Source of the DNA: Acidiphilium sp. PA
GTDB taxonomy: Bacteria > Pseudomonadota > Alphaproteobacteria > Acetobacterales > Acetobacteraceae
Assembly (NCBI RefSeq): GCF_026191915.1
Contig: NZ_JAIMBY010000013.1
Span: 1 to 64,000, forward strand
Reading direction: 5' to 3'
Length of the DNA stretch: 64,000 nt
In this document: positions 7,375 to 18,732 of the stretch, in pieces
How positions within the stretch are numbered: position 1 is the first letter of the stretch
Layout: every line of letters starts with the position of its first letter
Notes under the pieces: model-generated
Seen by the model: only the letters and a program-made list of their open reading frames with translations
The model's database searches: none
What the model was told of the DNA's origin: nothing
Position numbers and translations under genes: made by a program

Positions 7375-9009
7375 ATGTCCGAGCACGATCAAGCGCGTGA
7401 AGCCATGGAGTTCGATGTCGTCGTGATCGGCGCCGGACCGGCCGGGCTGGCCGCGGCGATCCGGCTCAAACAGCTGAACCCGGAGATCAGCGTGTGCGTC
7501 GTCGAAAAGGGCGGCGAGGTGGGGGCGCATATTCTCTCGGGCTGCGTGCTGGAACCGCGCGCGATGGCCGAATTGCTCCCCGCGGCGGATATCGGCGCGA
7601 TCGATGGCTCGGTGCCGGCCGGCGAGGATCGGTTCATGTTCCTCACCGCGACCGGCAGCTATAAATTGCCGACGCCGCCGCAGATGAACAACCACGGCAA
7701 TTACGTGGTCAGCCTTGGCAACGTCGTGCGGTTTCTCGGCGCCGAGGCCGAGGCGCTGGGTGTGGAGATCTACCCCGGATTCGCGGCCGCGGAAGTGCTG
7801 ATCGAGGCGGGCCGGGTGGTCGGCGTCGCGACCGGCGACATGGGGATCGGCAAGGACGGCGCGCATACCGAACTGTATCAGCGCGGCATGGAACTGCGCG
7901 CGACCTACACCGTGTTCGCCGAAGGCTGCCGCGGCAGCCTGGGCAAGCAGCTCATGGTGCAATACGGGCTGAACGCCGGCGTCGATCCGCAGACCTATGG
8001 CATCGGCATCAAGGAACTATGGGAAGTGCCCGCCGCCAGCCACAAGCCGGGGCTGGTGATGCACAGTATCGGCTGGCCGCTCGATACCAGAACCTATGGC
8101 GGGTCGTTCCTGTATCATCTCGGCGGCAATCTGATGGCCTATGGTTTCGTCGTCGGGCTCGATTACGAAAACCCGTTCTTCTCGCCGTTCGAGGAGATGC
8201 AGCGCTTCAAGACCCACCCGGCGATCAAACCCTATTTCGAGGGCGCCAAACGGATTTCCTATGGCGCGCGCGCGCTGAATGAGGGCGGGTTCCAATCGAT
8301 CCCGAAGCTGGTGTTTCCCGGCGGCATGCTGGTGGGCTGCGAGGCGGGGTTCCTGAACGTGCCGAAAATCAAGGGCACCCATACCGCCATGAAATCGGGC
8401 ATGCTCGCGGCCGAGGCGATCGCCGAGGCGCTCGCGGGCGGCCGGCCGGCGACACTCGATGCGTTTCCCGAAAAAATCCGCGCGTCCTGGTTGTGGCCGG
8501 AACTCGAATCCGTGCGCAACATCCGCCCCGGCTTTGCCCGGTTCGGCATGCTCGGCGGCCTGGCCAACGCCGCGTTCGAAACCTATGTCACGCGCGGCAG
8601 ATCGCCCTGGACGCTGCGCAACCACGCCGATCACACCACGCTGCGGCCGGCAGCCCAGGCGACACCGATCGCCTACCCGAAACCCGACGGGATACTCACG
8701 TTCGATCGGCTGTCTTCGGTGTTTCTCTCGAACACCAACCACGAGGAAAACCAGCCCGCCCACCTGACGCTGCGCGACCCGGCCGTGGCGATCACGGTGA
8801 ATTGGGCCAGGTTTCGCAGCCCGGAGACCCGGTATTGTCCCGCCGGCGTCTATGAGATCATCGGGGCCGAAACCAGCGCGCCGCGGCTCCAGATCAACGC
8901 GCAGAACTGCGTGCATTGCAAAACCTGCGATATCAAGGACCCGACCCAGAATATCAACTGGGTCGTCCCCGAAGGCGCCGGCGGCCCGGCCTATCCGGGC
9001 GGCATGTAG
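7375..9009 (+). CDS. Electron transfer flavoprotein-ubiquinone oxidoreductase
   Basis: 544 residues, typical length. An N-terminal FAD-binding motif VVVIGAGPAGLAAAIRL (about 12-28) is followed by the GGEVGAHILSG segment. The C-terminus has a single [4Fe-4S] ferredoxin-like site: C488 (RYCPAG) plus C512, C515 and C518 in NCVHCKTCDIKDP. The protein passes electrons from ETF (fed by acyl-CoA and other flavin dehydrogenases) to ubiquinone at the inner membrane. The start has a good site, GGGAGA, 7 nt upstream. The ETF subunit genes are not in this window. Confidence 0.96.
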   Translation: MSEHDQAREAMEFDVVVIGAGPAGLAAAIRLKQLNPEISVCVVEKGGEVGAHILSGCVLEPRAMAELLPAADIGAIDGSVPAGEDRFMFLTATGSYKLPTPPQMNNHGNYVVSLGNVVRFLGAEAEALGVEIYPGFAAAEVLIEAGRVVGVATGDMGIGKDGAHTELYQRGMELRATYTVFAEGCRGSLGKQLMVQYGLNAGVDPQTYGIGIKELWEVPAASHKPGLVMHSIGWPLDTRTYGGSFLYHLGGNLMAYGFVVGLDYENPFFSPFEEMQRFKTHPAIKPYFEGAKRISYGARALNEGGFQSIPKLVFPGGMLVGCEAGFLNVPKIKGTHTAMKSGMLAAEAIAEALAGGRPATLDAFPEKIRASWLWPELESVRNIRPGFARFGMLGGLANAAFETYVTRGRSPWTLRNHADHTTLRPAAQATPIAYPKPDGILTFDRLSSVFLSNTNHEENQPAHLTLRDPAVAITVNWARFRSPETRYCPAGVYEIIGAETSAPRLQINAQNCVHCKTCDIKDPTQNINWVVPEGAGGPAYPGGM

Positions 9010-9218
9010 CGTCCGGGCGAGGCCGGTCGGGGCGTGGAATTGATTTTCCGCCCGTCTGCGCCAAACTCTGGCGCAAGCCGGATCAGCAGGTCCGCCGCGC
9101 CCGGGTTCGCCCGGCGCGGGGCCGGTTGCTTGTGCGGCACCACCGAGCGGGCCGATGGCCATGTCCTTTATGCAGGACGGGCCTTGGCCGGACGAATGAA
9201 ACTGGAGATCGCCTGACC

Positions 9219-10100
9219 ATGACGAACGAGACCGATTACGTGCCGCCTGACGTGTGGACCTGGGAGCCCGCGCAAAACGGCGGCCGGTTCGCCAACATCA
9301 ACCGCCCGATCGCCGGGCCGACGCATGAAAAGGCGCTGCCGGTGGGAAAGCATCCGTTGCAGCTCTACTCGCTCGCCACGCCGAACGGGGTGAAGGTGAC
9401 GGTGATGCTCGAAGAGCTGCTGGCGCGCGGCCATCGGGGCGCCGAATACGACGCCTGGCTGATCCGCATCGACGAGGGTGATCAGTTCAGCACCGGGTTC
9501 GTCGCCGCCAATCCGAATTCCAAAATCCCGGCGCTGGTCGATCACAGCGGCGACAAGCCGCGCCGCGTGTTCGAATCCGGCGCGATCCTGCTGTATCTGG
9601 CCGAAAAATTCGGGGAATTCCTGCCCGCCGATATCGAGACGCGGACGGAGTGCCTGTCCTGGCTGTTCTGGCAGATGGGTAGCGCGCCGTATCTGGGTGG
9701 CGGGTTCGGACATTTCTACGCCTATGCGCCGACCAAGATCCGCTACGCGATCGACCGTTTCGCGATGGAGGTCAAACGGCAGCTCGATGTGCTGGACCGG
9801 CGGCTGGCCGAGAGCGCGTATCTGGCCGGGGATGAATACACGATCGCCGATATGGCCGTGTTTCCGTGGTATGGCGGCTTGGCGAAGGGCTGGCTGTATG
9901 GCGCGGCGGCGACATTTCTCGACGTCGCCAGCTATGCGAATGTGCAGCGCTGGGCGGATGCGATCGCGGCGCGGCCGGCGGTGCAGCGCGGGCGGATGGT
10001 CAACCGCGTGTTCGGCGAGCCGGAGACGCAGCTGCACGAGCGGCACGACGCCGGCGATTTCGAGACAAGGACGCAGGATAAGCTCGTCGCGCAGGATTGA
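9219..10100 (+). CDS. yghU: YghU-type glutathione S-transferase / disulfide-bond oxidoreductase
   Basis: 293 residues from ATG 9219 with GGAG upstream. A thioredoxin-like N-domain carries the Nu-class YghU hallmark (LYSLATPNGVKVTVMLEE, with the TPN segment contacting glutathione) and an F-E-S-G-A-I stretch. The C-terminal all-helical domain contains YLAGDEYTIADMAVFPWYGG. Members bind two GSH molecules and reduce disulfides rather than acting as classical transferases. The gene stands alone, about 210 bp after etfQO and convergent with the cupin gene. Confidence 0.9.
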   Translation: MTNETDYVPPDVWTWEPAQNGGRFANINRPIAGPTHEKALPVGKHPLQLYSLATPNGVKVTVMLEELLARGHRGAEYDAWLIRIDEGDQFSTGFVAANPNSKIPALVDHSGDKPRRVFESGAILLYLAEKFGEFLPADIETRTECLSWLFWQMGSAPYLGGGFGHFYAYAPTKIRYAIDRFAMEVKRQLDVLDRRLAESAYLAGDEYTIADMAVFPWYGGLAKGWLYGAAATFLDVASYANVQRWADAIAARPAVQRGRMVNRVFGEPETQLHERHDAGDFETRTQDKLVAQD

Positions 10101-10127
10101 CCGACCGAAGGGCCGGTGCTGCGGTCA
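10098..10127. terminator. Hairpin between convergent GST and cupin genes
   Basis: TGACCG (10098-10103) pairs with CGGTCA (10122-10127), with a further ACCG/CGGT match inside. It starts at the GST stop codon and spans the gap to the cupin stop. No T-run, so a bidirectional terminator role is only suggested. Confidence 0.35.
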
Positions 10128-10433
10128 GCATGCCTCACCGCCGGTCCGTTTGGTTTCGATTTCGATGAACACGAACTCCGTTGCGTTGTCGTTGATCACA
10201 TCATGCTCGACGCCGGCGGGGCGGCTGTAACTGACCCCGGCGGTGAGGGCGGCATGCCGCTTGGCGCCGCCCGGCTCGCGCAGCAGCAGCCGCCCGGTCG
10301 ACATCGGCACGACGACGTAATCGAGCGCATGGCGATGCCAGCCGGTCGCGGCACCGGGGGCGAAGCGCCATTCGGTGACCCGGAATACGCCATTGTCGAT
10401 CTGCACGGTGGGCACGGCGGCGGGGCGGGTCAT
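10125..10433 (-). CDS. Small single-domain cupin protein
   Basis: 102 residues. Start chosen at MTRPAAVPTVQ, with AGGAAA 8 nt upstream. A single conserved beta-barrel is visible: TGWHRHALDYVVVPMSTG (metal-binding His pair of cupin motif 1) and YSRPAGVEHDVIND (motif 2). The Pro-Ala-Gly-Val-Glu-His segment is typical of the cupin_2 family. Metal and substrate are unknown. Convergent with the upstream GST gene; its 5' side faces serS, which is transcribed away. Confidence 0.8.
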   Translation of the reverse strand: MTRPAAVPTVQIDNGVFRVTEWRFAPGAATGWHRHALDYVVVPMSTGRLLLREPGGAKRHAALTAGVSYSRPAGVEHDVINDNATEFVFIEIETKRTGGEAC

Positions 10434-10617
10434 CTCGCGTTTCCTGTCGGGGTTGAACATGCAAACCGCGCGCTTGCTGCGGATCGGGCTTGCGTAGCGA
10501 AGGTCGGGATAATCGCATATAGGGTTTCGCGGCGTTTGCCATCGAAATCGAACCCGCCATTTTATAGTGCAGGAACACGCGCTCCCTACCCTTCCTTGAT
10601 CCAGGACCCCACCCAGA

Positions 10618-11901
10618 ATGCATGATCTGAAAACCATCAGGGACAACCCCGAAGCGTTCGATGCCGCGCTGCGCCGCCGTGGAGTAACCCACGCCGCCAG
10701 CGCCGCGATCATGCGCGGCGATCACGAGCGCCGGTCCATTTCAGCCGAACTGCAAAGCCTGCAAACCGAGCGCAACACCATCGCCAGGCAGATCGGCCAG
10801 GCCAAGCGCGATCAAGCCGATACCACCATGCTCGAAGCGCGCGGCTCGGCCATCCGTGCGGCGATGGAGGCTCTGGAATCGCGCCTGCCGGCGCTCGATG
10901 ATGCCGTCAACGACGGGCTCGACGGTCTGCCCAATCTCCTCGACCCCGACGTGCCCGATGGGCCCGATGAATCCGGCAATGTCGAACAATCCCGCTTCGG
11001 CCGGATCACGAATTTCGAAACCCCGCCCAAACAGCATTTCGAACTCGGCGAAGCCCTCGGCCTGATGGATTTCGCGACCGCCGGTAAAATCGCCGGCAGC
11101 CGCTTTACCATCCTGCGCGGCGACCTCGCCCGGCTCGAACGCGCGCTCGGCCAGTTCATGATCGATCTGCACACCGCCGAGCATGGCTACACCGAAATCG
11201 CGCCGCCGCTGCTGGTCAATCGCGAGGCGATGTTCGGCACCGGGCAACTCCCGAAATTCGAGGCGGATCTGTTCAAGACCACGGATGACCGCTACCTCAT
11301 CCCCACCGCCGAAGTCCCGCTTACCAACATTGCGGCCGGCGAGATCATCGACGCTGCCAGACTGCCGCTCCGCTTCACGGCACTTACCCCGTCGTTCCGG
11401 TCCGAAGCCGGTGCCTCCGGCCGCGATACGCGCGGCATGCTGCGCCAGCATCAGTTCTGGAAGGTCGAAATGGTCTCGATCACCACGCCCGAGACCAGCG
11501 CCGACGAGCATGAACGCATGACCCGCTGTGCGGAGACCGTGCTCGAACGGCTCGACCTGCCCTACCGCCGCATGTTGCTCTGCGCCGGCGACACCGGCTT
11601 TGCCGCCGCCAAAACCTACGACCTCGAGGTCTGGCTGCCAGGGCAGGGGATGTATCGCGAAATCTCGTCCTGCTCGAATTGCGGCGCATTCCAGGCCCGC
11701 CGCATGAATGCCCGCTACCGCCCCGCGCAGAGCGGCGCCAAACCGGCAAAACCCGAATTCGTCCACACGCTGAACGGCTCCGGCATCGCCGTCGGCCGCG
11801 CGCTGATCGCCGTGTTGGAAAATTACCAGAACACGGACGGCACCATCACGATCCCCGAGGCGCTGCGTCCCTACATGGCCGGTAAAAGCCGGATCGGGTA
11901 G
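10618..11901 (+). CDS. serS: Seryl-tRNA synthetase
   Basis: 427 residues, full length. An N-terminal antiparallel coiled coil (about 30-105) that grips the tRNA-Ser long arm is followed by a class II catalytic core: TAEVPLTN (motif 1 side), [21 protein letters not shown] (motif 2) and [19 protein letters not shown] (motif 3). It charges tRNA-Ser in the cytoplasm. It is divergent from the cupin gene and followed by a repeat element. Confidence 0.97.
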   Translation: MHDLKTIRDNPEAFDAALRRRGVTHAASAAIMRGDHERRSISAELQSLQTERNTIARQIGQAKRDQADTTMLEARGSAIRAAMEALESRLPALDDAVNDGLDGLPNLLDPDVPDGPDESGNVEQSRFGRITNFETPPKQHFELGEALGLMDFATAGKIAGSRFTILRGDLARLERALGQFMIDLHTAEHGYTEIAPPLLVNREAMFGTGQLPKFEADLFKTTDDRYLIPTAEVPLTNIAAGEIIDAARLPLRFTALTPSFRSEAGASGRDTRGMLRQHQFWKVEMVSITTPETSADEHERMTRCAETVLERLDLPYRRMLLCAGDTGFAAAKTYDLEVWLPGQGMYREISSCSNCGAFQARRMNARYRPAQSGAKPAKPEFVHTLNGSGIAVGRALIAVLENYQNTDGTITIPEALRPYMAGKSRIG

Positions 11902-11915
11902 GGCGGTTGGCGTAT

Positions 11916-12060
11916 GTAAGGGAAGCGAAGACGTCTTTTTTGTAAAAAAGAAGCAAAAAACTTTTTTAAGCTGGGGCATGGGCGGTTTCACCCGCACGGA
12001 CCCAGAGTAACAAAGTTTTTTCGCTTTTTTGTTCACAAAAAAGAGGACTCTTCCCTTACC
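11916..12060. repeat. Inverted-repeat element (dispersed repeat family, head-to-head pair)
   Basis: Two imperfect arms of about 52 bp, at 11916-11969 and 12008-12060, face each other around a 40-bp centre. Each arm, read inward, is TAAGGGAAG, a variable bit, a CTTTTTTG..AAAAAAG-type self-complementary stretch, then AAAAAACTTT. The same plan (GGGGAAGC..GTTCTT..AAAGAACCAAAGAACTTT) occurs at 27319 and 28619, so this is one repeat family. It may also terminate serS. No coding capacity. Confidence 0.7.
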
Positions 12061-12093
12061 CTTCACGATCCCTGCCGCCACCAACCCCAACGC

Positions 12094-12122
12094 TTGACAA
12101 ACACCGCTCCTCGATACATATT
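12094..12122 (+). promoter_or_regulatory. Sigma-70-type promoter of the persulfide dioxygenase operon
   Basis: A perfect -35 box TTGACA at 12094-12099 is followed by a weak -10 candidate (TACATA 12115-12120 at 15 nt, or CATATT 12117-12122 at 17 nt). The candidate -10 overlaps the operator palindrome at 12118-12137, the arrangement expected for repression by blocking RNA polymerase. Confidence 0.6.
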
Positions 12123-12137
12123 CAAGTGTCAGAATAT
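12118..12137. promoter_or_regulatory. BigR/SqrR-type operator ATATTC-N8-GAATAT
   Basis: A perfect 6-bp inverted repeat with 8-nt spacer, 25 bp before the start codon. It contains ATTC-N8-GAAT, which I recall as the consensus of SqrR/BigR sulfide-responsive ArsR repressors. A BigR-type gene with both redox cysteines lies at the other end of the locus (13896-14303). Confidence 0.65.
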
Positions 12138-12162
12138 TTAGCGGTCCAGGAGTTCAGCGTCG

Positions 12163-13032
12163 ATGAGCAACCGCCCCGAGGTTCTGCCGTTCTACGATCC
12201 GGCCACCAGCACGATCAGCTACATCGTGATCGATCCCGCGAACCATCATGCGGCGATCGTCGATTCCGTGCTCGACTATGATCCGAAAGCCGGCCGCGTC
12301 TCGACCGTTTCGGCCGATGCCCTGATCGATGCGATCCGCGCGCGCGACCTGACGATCGACTGGATCATCGAGACGCATGTCCATGCCGATCATTTCTCCG
12401 CCGCCCGCTATCTGCAACGCCGTCTCGGCCGCGGCGTCATCGGCATCGGCGACCATATTGCGCCGGTCCAGAGCAAGTTCGCCGATATTTTCGACCTTGG
12501 CCCCGATTTCGCGACCGATGGCCGCCAGTTCGATCATCTGTTCAAAGACCACGAACCATTCGCGATCGGTACCATCCCGGCCGAGACGATCTACACGCCC
12601 GGCCACACGCCGGCCTGCATGTCGTATCGCATCGGCGATGCGGTTTTCGTGGGTGATACGCTGTTCATGCCCGATTACGGCACGGCGCGCTGCGATTTTC
12701 CCGGCGGCGATGCCCATGCGCTCTATCATTCGGTGCAGACCCTGTTCGCCTTGCCGCCCGAAACGCGGGTCTTCACCGCGCATGATTACCAGCCCGGCGG
12801 CCGCGCACCGGCCTGGGAGAGCACGATCGGCGCGCAGCGTGCCCATAATGTCCAGATCCACACCGGCATCAGCGAGGCCGATTTCGTCGCGACGCGCGAA
12901 AAGCGCGATGCCACCTTGCCGGCCCCGGTGCTCATCCTGCCGTCACTCCAGGTCAATATCCGCGGCGGTGATCTGCCGGACCCGTCCGGCAACGGCCGGC
13001 GCTATCTGAAAATTCCGTTGAACACACTTTGA
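12163..13032 (+). CDS. blh: Persulfide dioxygenase-like metallo-beta-lactamase protein (Blh/ETHE1 type)
   Basis: 289 residues. Metal ligands are visible: THVHADHFSA (H72, H74, D76, H77), TPGHTPACMSY and FTAHDYQPGG. The VGDTLFMPDYGTARCDFPGG segment is characteristic of the BigR-linked hydrolase group. It should oxidise glutathione persulfide to sulfite with a single iron. The gene heads an operon with two YeeE-type membrane genes (10 bp gap) and is preceded by a strong promoter with an overlapping operator. This order matches the Xylella/Agrobacterium bigR operon. Confidence 0.9.
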   Translation: MSNRPEVLPFYDPATSTISYIVIDPANHHAAIVDSVLDYDPKAGRVSTVSADALIDAIRARDLTIDWIIETHVHADHFSAARYLQRRLGRGVIGIGDHIAPVQSKFADIFDLGPDFATDGRQFDHLFKDHEPFAIGTIPAETIYTPGHTPACMSYRIGDAVFVGDTLFMPDYGTARCDFPGGDAHALYHSVQTLFALPPETRVFTAHDYQPGGRAPAWESTIGAQRAHNVQIHTGISEADFVATREKRDATLPAPVLILPSLQVNIRGGDLPDPSGNGRRYLKIPLNTL

Positions 13033-13042
13033 TCGGCGCCCC

Positions 13043-13480
13043 ATGCTGCTGCCATCCCCGCCGCCCACCGCCTTTACGCCCCTGCTGTCGCTCGCCGGCG
13101 GGTTGATGATCGGCGCTGCCGCCGGTCTGCTTTGGCTCGGCATCGGGCGCATCGCCGGGGTCAGCGGCATCGTCGGCGGCGTGGTCGAACGGATCGATCG
13201 CGATTGGCGCCTCGCCTTCATCGCCGGCGTTCTGGCCGCCGGCATAGGGGCGCGCGGCCTCGGCCTGGCGCCCGCGATCGATCTTGAGGCCCCGCTGCCC
13301 TTGCTGCTCGGTGCGGGGTTGCTGGTCGGGGTCGGCACCGCGCTCGGCGGCGGCTGCACCTCCGGCCATGGCATCTGCGGCCTCTCGCGCCGGTCGCCGC
13401 GCTCGATGGTGGCGACCGCCTGCTTCATGCTCACCGCATGCGCCGTGGTCTTTCTGACCCGCTCGATCGGAAGCCTCTGA
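13043..13480 (+). CDS. YeeE/YedE-type sulfur transporter, N-terminal half
   Basis: 145 residues, four hydrophobic segments. The motif GGGCTSGHGICGLSRRSPRS (about 110-130) is the conserved Cys-bearing loop of YeeE/TsuA transporters. In this operon type the transporter is split over two short genes; this is the first. It probably moves a reduced sulfur species such as thiosulfate or sulfide across the inner membrane. Its TGA shares one base with the next ATG, so the halves are translationally coupled. Confidence 0.88.
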   Translation: MLLPSPPPTAFTPLLSLAGGLMIGAAAGLLWLGIGRIAGVSGIVGGVVERIDRDWRLAFIAGVLAAGIGARGLGLAPAIDLEAPLPLLLGAGLLVGVGTALGGGCTSGHGICGLSRRSPRSMVATACFMLTACAVVFLTRSIGSL

Positions 13481-13947
13481 TGCGCCGCACGATCGTTGCT
13501 TTCCTGACCGGTTTGATGTTCGGCGCCGGACTGCTCGTCTCCCGCATGGCGGACCCGGCCAAGGTTCTGAATTTCCTCGATTTCACCGCCCATTGGGACC
13601 CGAGCCTGGCGTTCGTGATGGCAGGGGGCGTGGTGGTGGCGAGCCTTGCTTTCGCTATGGCGCGCCGGAATCGCCACCCGTGGTTCGGCACACGTTTTCC
13701 GGCTCTGCCCTATGGCGGCATCACCGCGCGGCTGGTCATCGGCGCGGGATTGTTTGGCATCGGCTGGGGTCTGGTCGGGCTCTGCCCCGGGCCGGCGCTG
13801 GTCGCGCTCGCGATCCATCCGCTGCGGGTGGCCCCGTTCGTCATCGCGATGATGGCCGGATTATGGATCGTTCGCCTGCCCGGCGGCCGCCGCGCTCAAT
13901 CGGCGGCGGCGGCGCGGTCGGACTCGCTCGTGCAGAACAGCCGGTAG
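13480..13947 (+). CDS. YeeE/YedE-type sulfur transporter, C-terminal half
   Basis: 155 residues from ATG 13480 (a longer frame begins at 13438 inside the preceding gene and is less likely). Hydrophobic segments include RRTIVAFLTGLMFGAGLLVS, with the MADPAKVLNFLDF motif and GWGLVGLCPGPALVAL carrying the second conserved Cys. It pairs with the preceding gene. The last 52 bp overlap the convergent bigR-type gene, so the tail (GGRRAQSAAAARSDSLV) is encoded antisense to the repressor's C-terminus. Confidence 0.88.
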   Translation: MRRTIVAFLTGLMFGAGLLVSRMADPAKVLNFLDFTAHWDPSLAFVMAGGVVVASLAFAMARRNRHPWFGTRFPALPYGGITARLVIGAGLFGIGWGLVGLCPGPALVALAIHPLRVAPFVIAMMAGLWIVRLPGGRRAQSAAAARSDSLVQNSR

Positions 13948-14303
13948 ATCAGCCCGACCACGTCGCGGGCGGCATCACTGCCCAATGCGTAATAAATCGT
14001 CCGGGAATCCCGCCGCGTCGTCACCAGCCCATCCTGGCGCAACCGTGCCAGTTGCTGGGACAGATGCGCCTGCCGTATCCCGAGTTCCCGCTCCAGCTGC
14101 CCGACCGAAGCCTCGCCATGCGTCAGATGGCACAACACCATCAACCGATGCGGATTGGCGATGCAGCGCAGAAACTGCGCCGCAATCGTTGCGCTGCTGG
14201 TCATGGCATCGAGTTCGATACGGTCACCCTGAACGGCATGACTGGTCCGCGCCGTGTTCAAATCATTGGGTAGGGCTGCTTGACCCATCGGCTTTCCCCA
14301 CAT
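13896..14303 (-). CDS. bigR: BigR/SqrR-type ArsR-family sulfide-responsive repressor
   Basis: 135 residues with the ArsR winged helix (LRCIANPHRLMVLCHL, then HLSQQLARLRQDGLVTTRRD as recognition helix and wing). The two redox cysteines expected for BigR/SqrR are present: C58 and C124, 66 residues apart as in Xylella BigR (C42, C108). C47 is extra. It should bind the promoter at 12118-12137 in the reduced state and release it when persulfides cross-link the cysteines. It is convergent to the operon it probably controls rather than heading it. Start could also be M6 or M34. Confidence 0.85.
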   Translation of the reverse strand: MWGKPMGQAALPNDLNTARTSHAVQGDRIELDAMTSSATIAAQFLRCIANPHRLMVLCHLTHGEASVGQLERELGIRQAHLSQQLARLRQDGLVTTRRDSRTIYYALGSDAARDVVGLIYRLFCTSESDRAAAAD

Positions 14304-14316
14304 TTCCGATCGCGAA

Positions 14317-14331
14317 ATAGTCAGTGACTAT
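14317..14331. promoter_or_regulatory. Palindrome ATAGTCA-G-TGACTAT before bigR
   Basis: A perfect 7+1+7 inverted repeat ends 13 bp upstream of the repressor's start codon, in its promoter region. It differs from the ATATTC-N8-GAATAT site, so if it is an operator it may belong to another regulator. Confidence 0.45.
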
Positions 14332-14367
14332 GATCTGATTCAAGATGATTTGGCAAGGCTTGGGCAA

Positions 14368-14392
14368 GAAAACAAAACGGCCGATTGGCCGC
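14368..14392 (-). terminator. Rho-independent terminator of the thiamine operon
   Basis: On the minus strand GCGGCC-AATC-GGCCG is followed by TTTTGTTTT. The GC stem plus U-tract lies about 50 bp past the thiG stop and is one of the clearest intrinsic terminators in the window. Confidence 0.8.
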
Positions 14393-14441
14393 GTCTATCA
14401 CGCGCGGCTCATTGCCCGGTCTCGTCTGGGGTGAACCCGCG

Positions 14442-15413
<972 letters not shown>

Positions 15414-15417
<4 letters not shown>

Positions 15418-16535
15418 GCCGCACTCCTCAGCCGATCGAACCGCGCCGCGCCGAACGCGGCGATGCGCGGGTCGACGACGCCGTCAATCACCGTTGCCGC
15501 CATTGCCGCCGCCGTCACCGGCGTCAGCAGAATCCCGTTGCGATGATGCCCGGTGCAGAACATCAGGCCGGGCAGGGCGCTCGGCCCCAGCACCGGCGCA
15601 TCGTCGCGCGATCCCGGCCGAAACCCAACCCAGGTCTCGATCACCGGCAATTCCTCGATCCCCGGCACCGCCCGCCACGCGCCATCGAGCAACGAATACA
15701 GCCCGCCGGCGGTCATGCGGTCATCGAATCCGCGCTCCTCGACCGTCGCGCCCACCACCAGCCGCCCATCCGCCCGCGGCACCAGATAAGCCTTGGGCGC
15801 CCAGATCACATGGCGCACCAGCGGATCGGCCGGGTTCATCTGCACCGCCAGCATCTGCCCCTTCACCGGGCGGATCGGCGGCCGCGCGATCGGCAGCCCG
15901 ACACCGCCCGACCACGCCCCGGCGGCCAGCACCACCACATCCGCCGGATGCACCGTCTCGCCGACCACCACACCCGAGGCCCGGCCCTGCGCCGCCTCGA
16001 CCCGCGCCACCGCCGCCCGTTCATGCAGCGCGCCGCCCGCGCGGCGAAACGCCTCGGCCAGTGCGGCCACCAGCGCCCGGTTATCGACCTGGATATCGTC
16101 CGGCGAAAACACCGCGCCGGCGAGTTGCGGCGCCAGATAGGGCTCGCGCTCGCGCGCCTCGCCCGGCGTCAGCCAGGTCAGATCGATGCCCTGGCTGTGC
16201 TGGAACGCCATGTCGTGCCGCAGCCGCGCGGCATCGTCGCGGTTGAGCGCGACCAGCATGGTGCCCTCGCGCCGCAACCCGACCGCACACCCGGATGCCG
16301 CCTCGACCTCGGCTGCGAAATCCGGCCACAGCGCGAGCGACGCACGGTTGAGCACGCCCAGCACCGCCTCGCCGGGCTCCGCCTCGCACCCCGCCGCCAG
16401 CATGCCTGCGGCGGCATGGCTCGCACCCCGGCCCACGGTATCGCGCTCGAACAACGCGACCGAAACCCCGCGCTGCGCCAGCCGCCAGCCCAGGGCAAGC
16501 CCCATCACGCCGCCGCCGATGATCGCGACCCGCAT
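15414..16535 (-). CDS. thiO: Glycine oxidase ThiO
   Basis: 373 residues from MRVAIIGGG, chosen because GAGG lies 5-8 nt upstream and the FAD-binding GxGxxG begins at once (AIIGGGVMGLALGWRL). A frame extending 8 codons upstream overlaps thiC. A D-amino-acid-oxidase-type C-terminus carries CTGHHRNGILLTPVTA. It oxidises glycine to dehydroglycine for ThiG, using O2, which replaces ThiH in aerobes. It starts 5 bp after the thiC stop. Confidence 0.93.
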
Positions 16536-16539
16536 CGCC

Positions 16540-18506
<1,967 letters not shown>

Positions 18507-18732
18507 ATTCGGATAGACTGGTTTGATCGACCGGCCGTGTCAACCCACGATCGTGCGGGCGGCGTGCGGCGCCGCAGTAGGGATGGCCCCGGTCTCATCG
18601 GCAATCCTTCGCGATCCGTTTATCATCTGTTCATTTTTCACCGGCAGAATGAAAAATGCCAAGCGTCAAAATTGTGCTTGCTGGATACCCAGAAACGGCA
18701 TTTCGGTGCCCCGAACCACGATTGGGCCGCAT

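Noticed and set aside
7348-7962. 204-codon open frame on the minus strand
   Set aside because: Antisense to the 5' part of etfQO, no ribosome site or family match.
8017-9162. 381-codon open frame on the minus strand
   Set aside because: Lies antisense to etfQO, whose motifs are complete; composition (Arg/Gly/His-rich) is that of a shadow frame.
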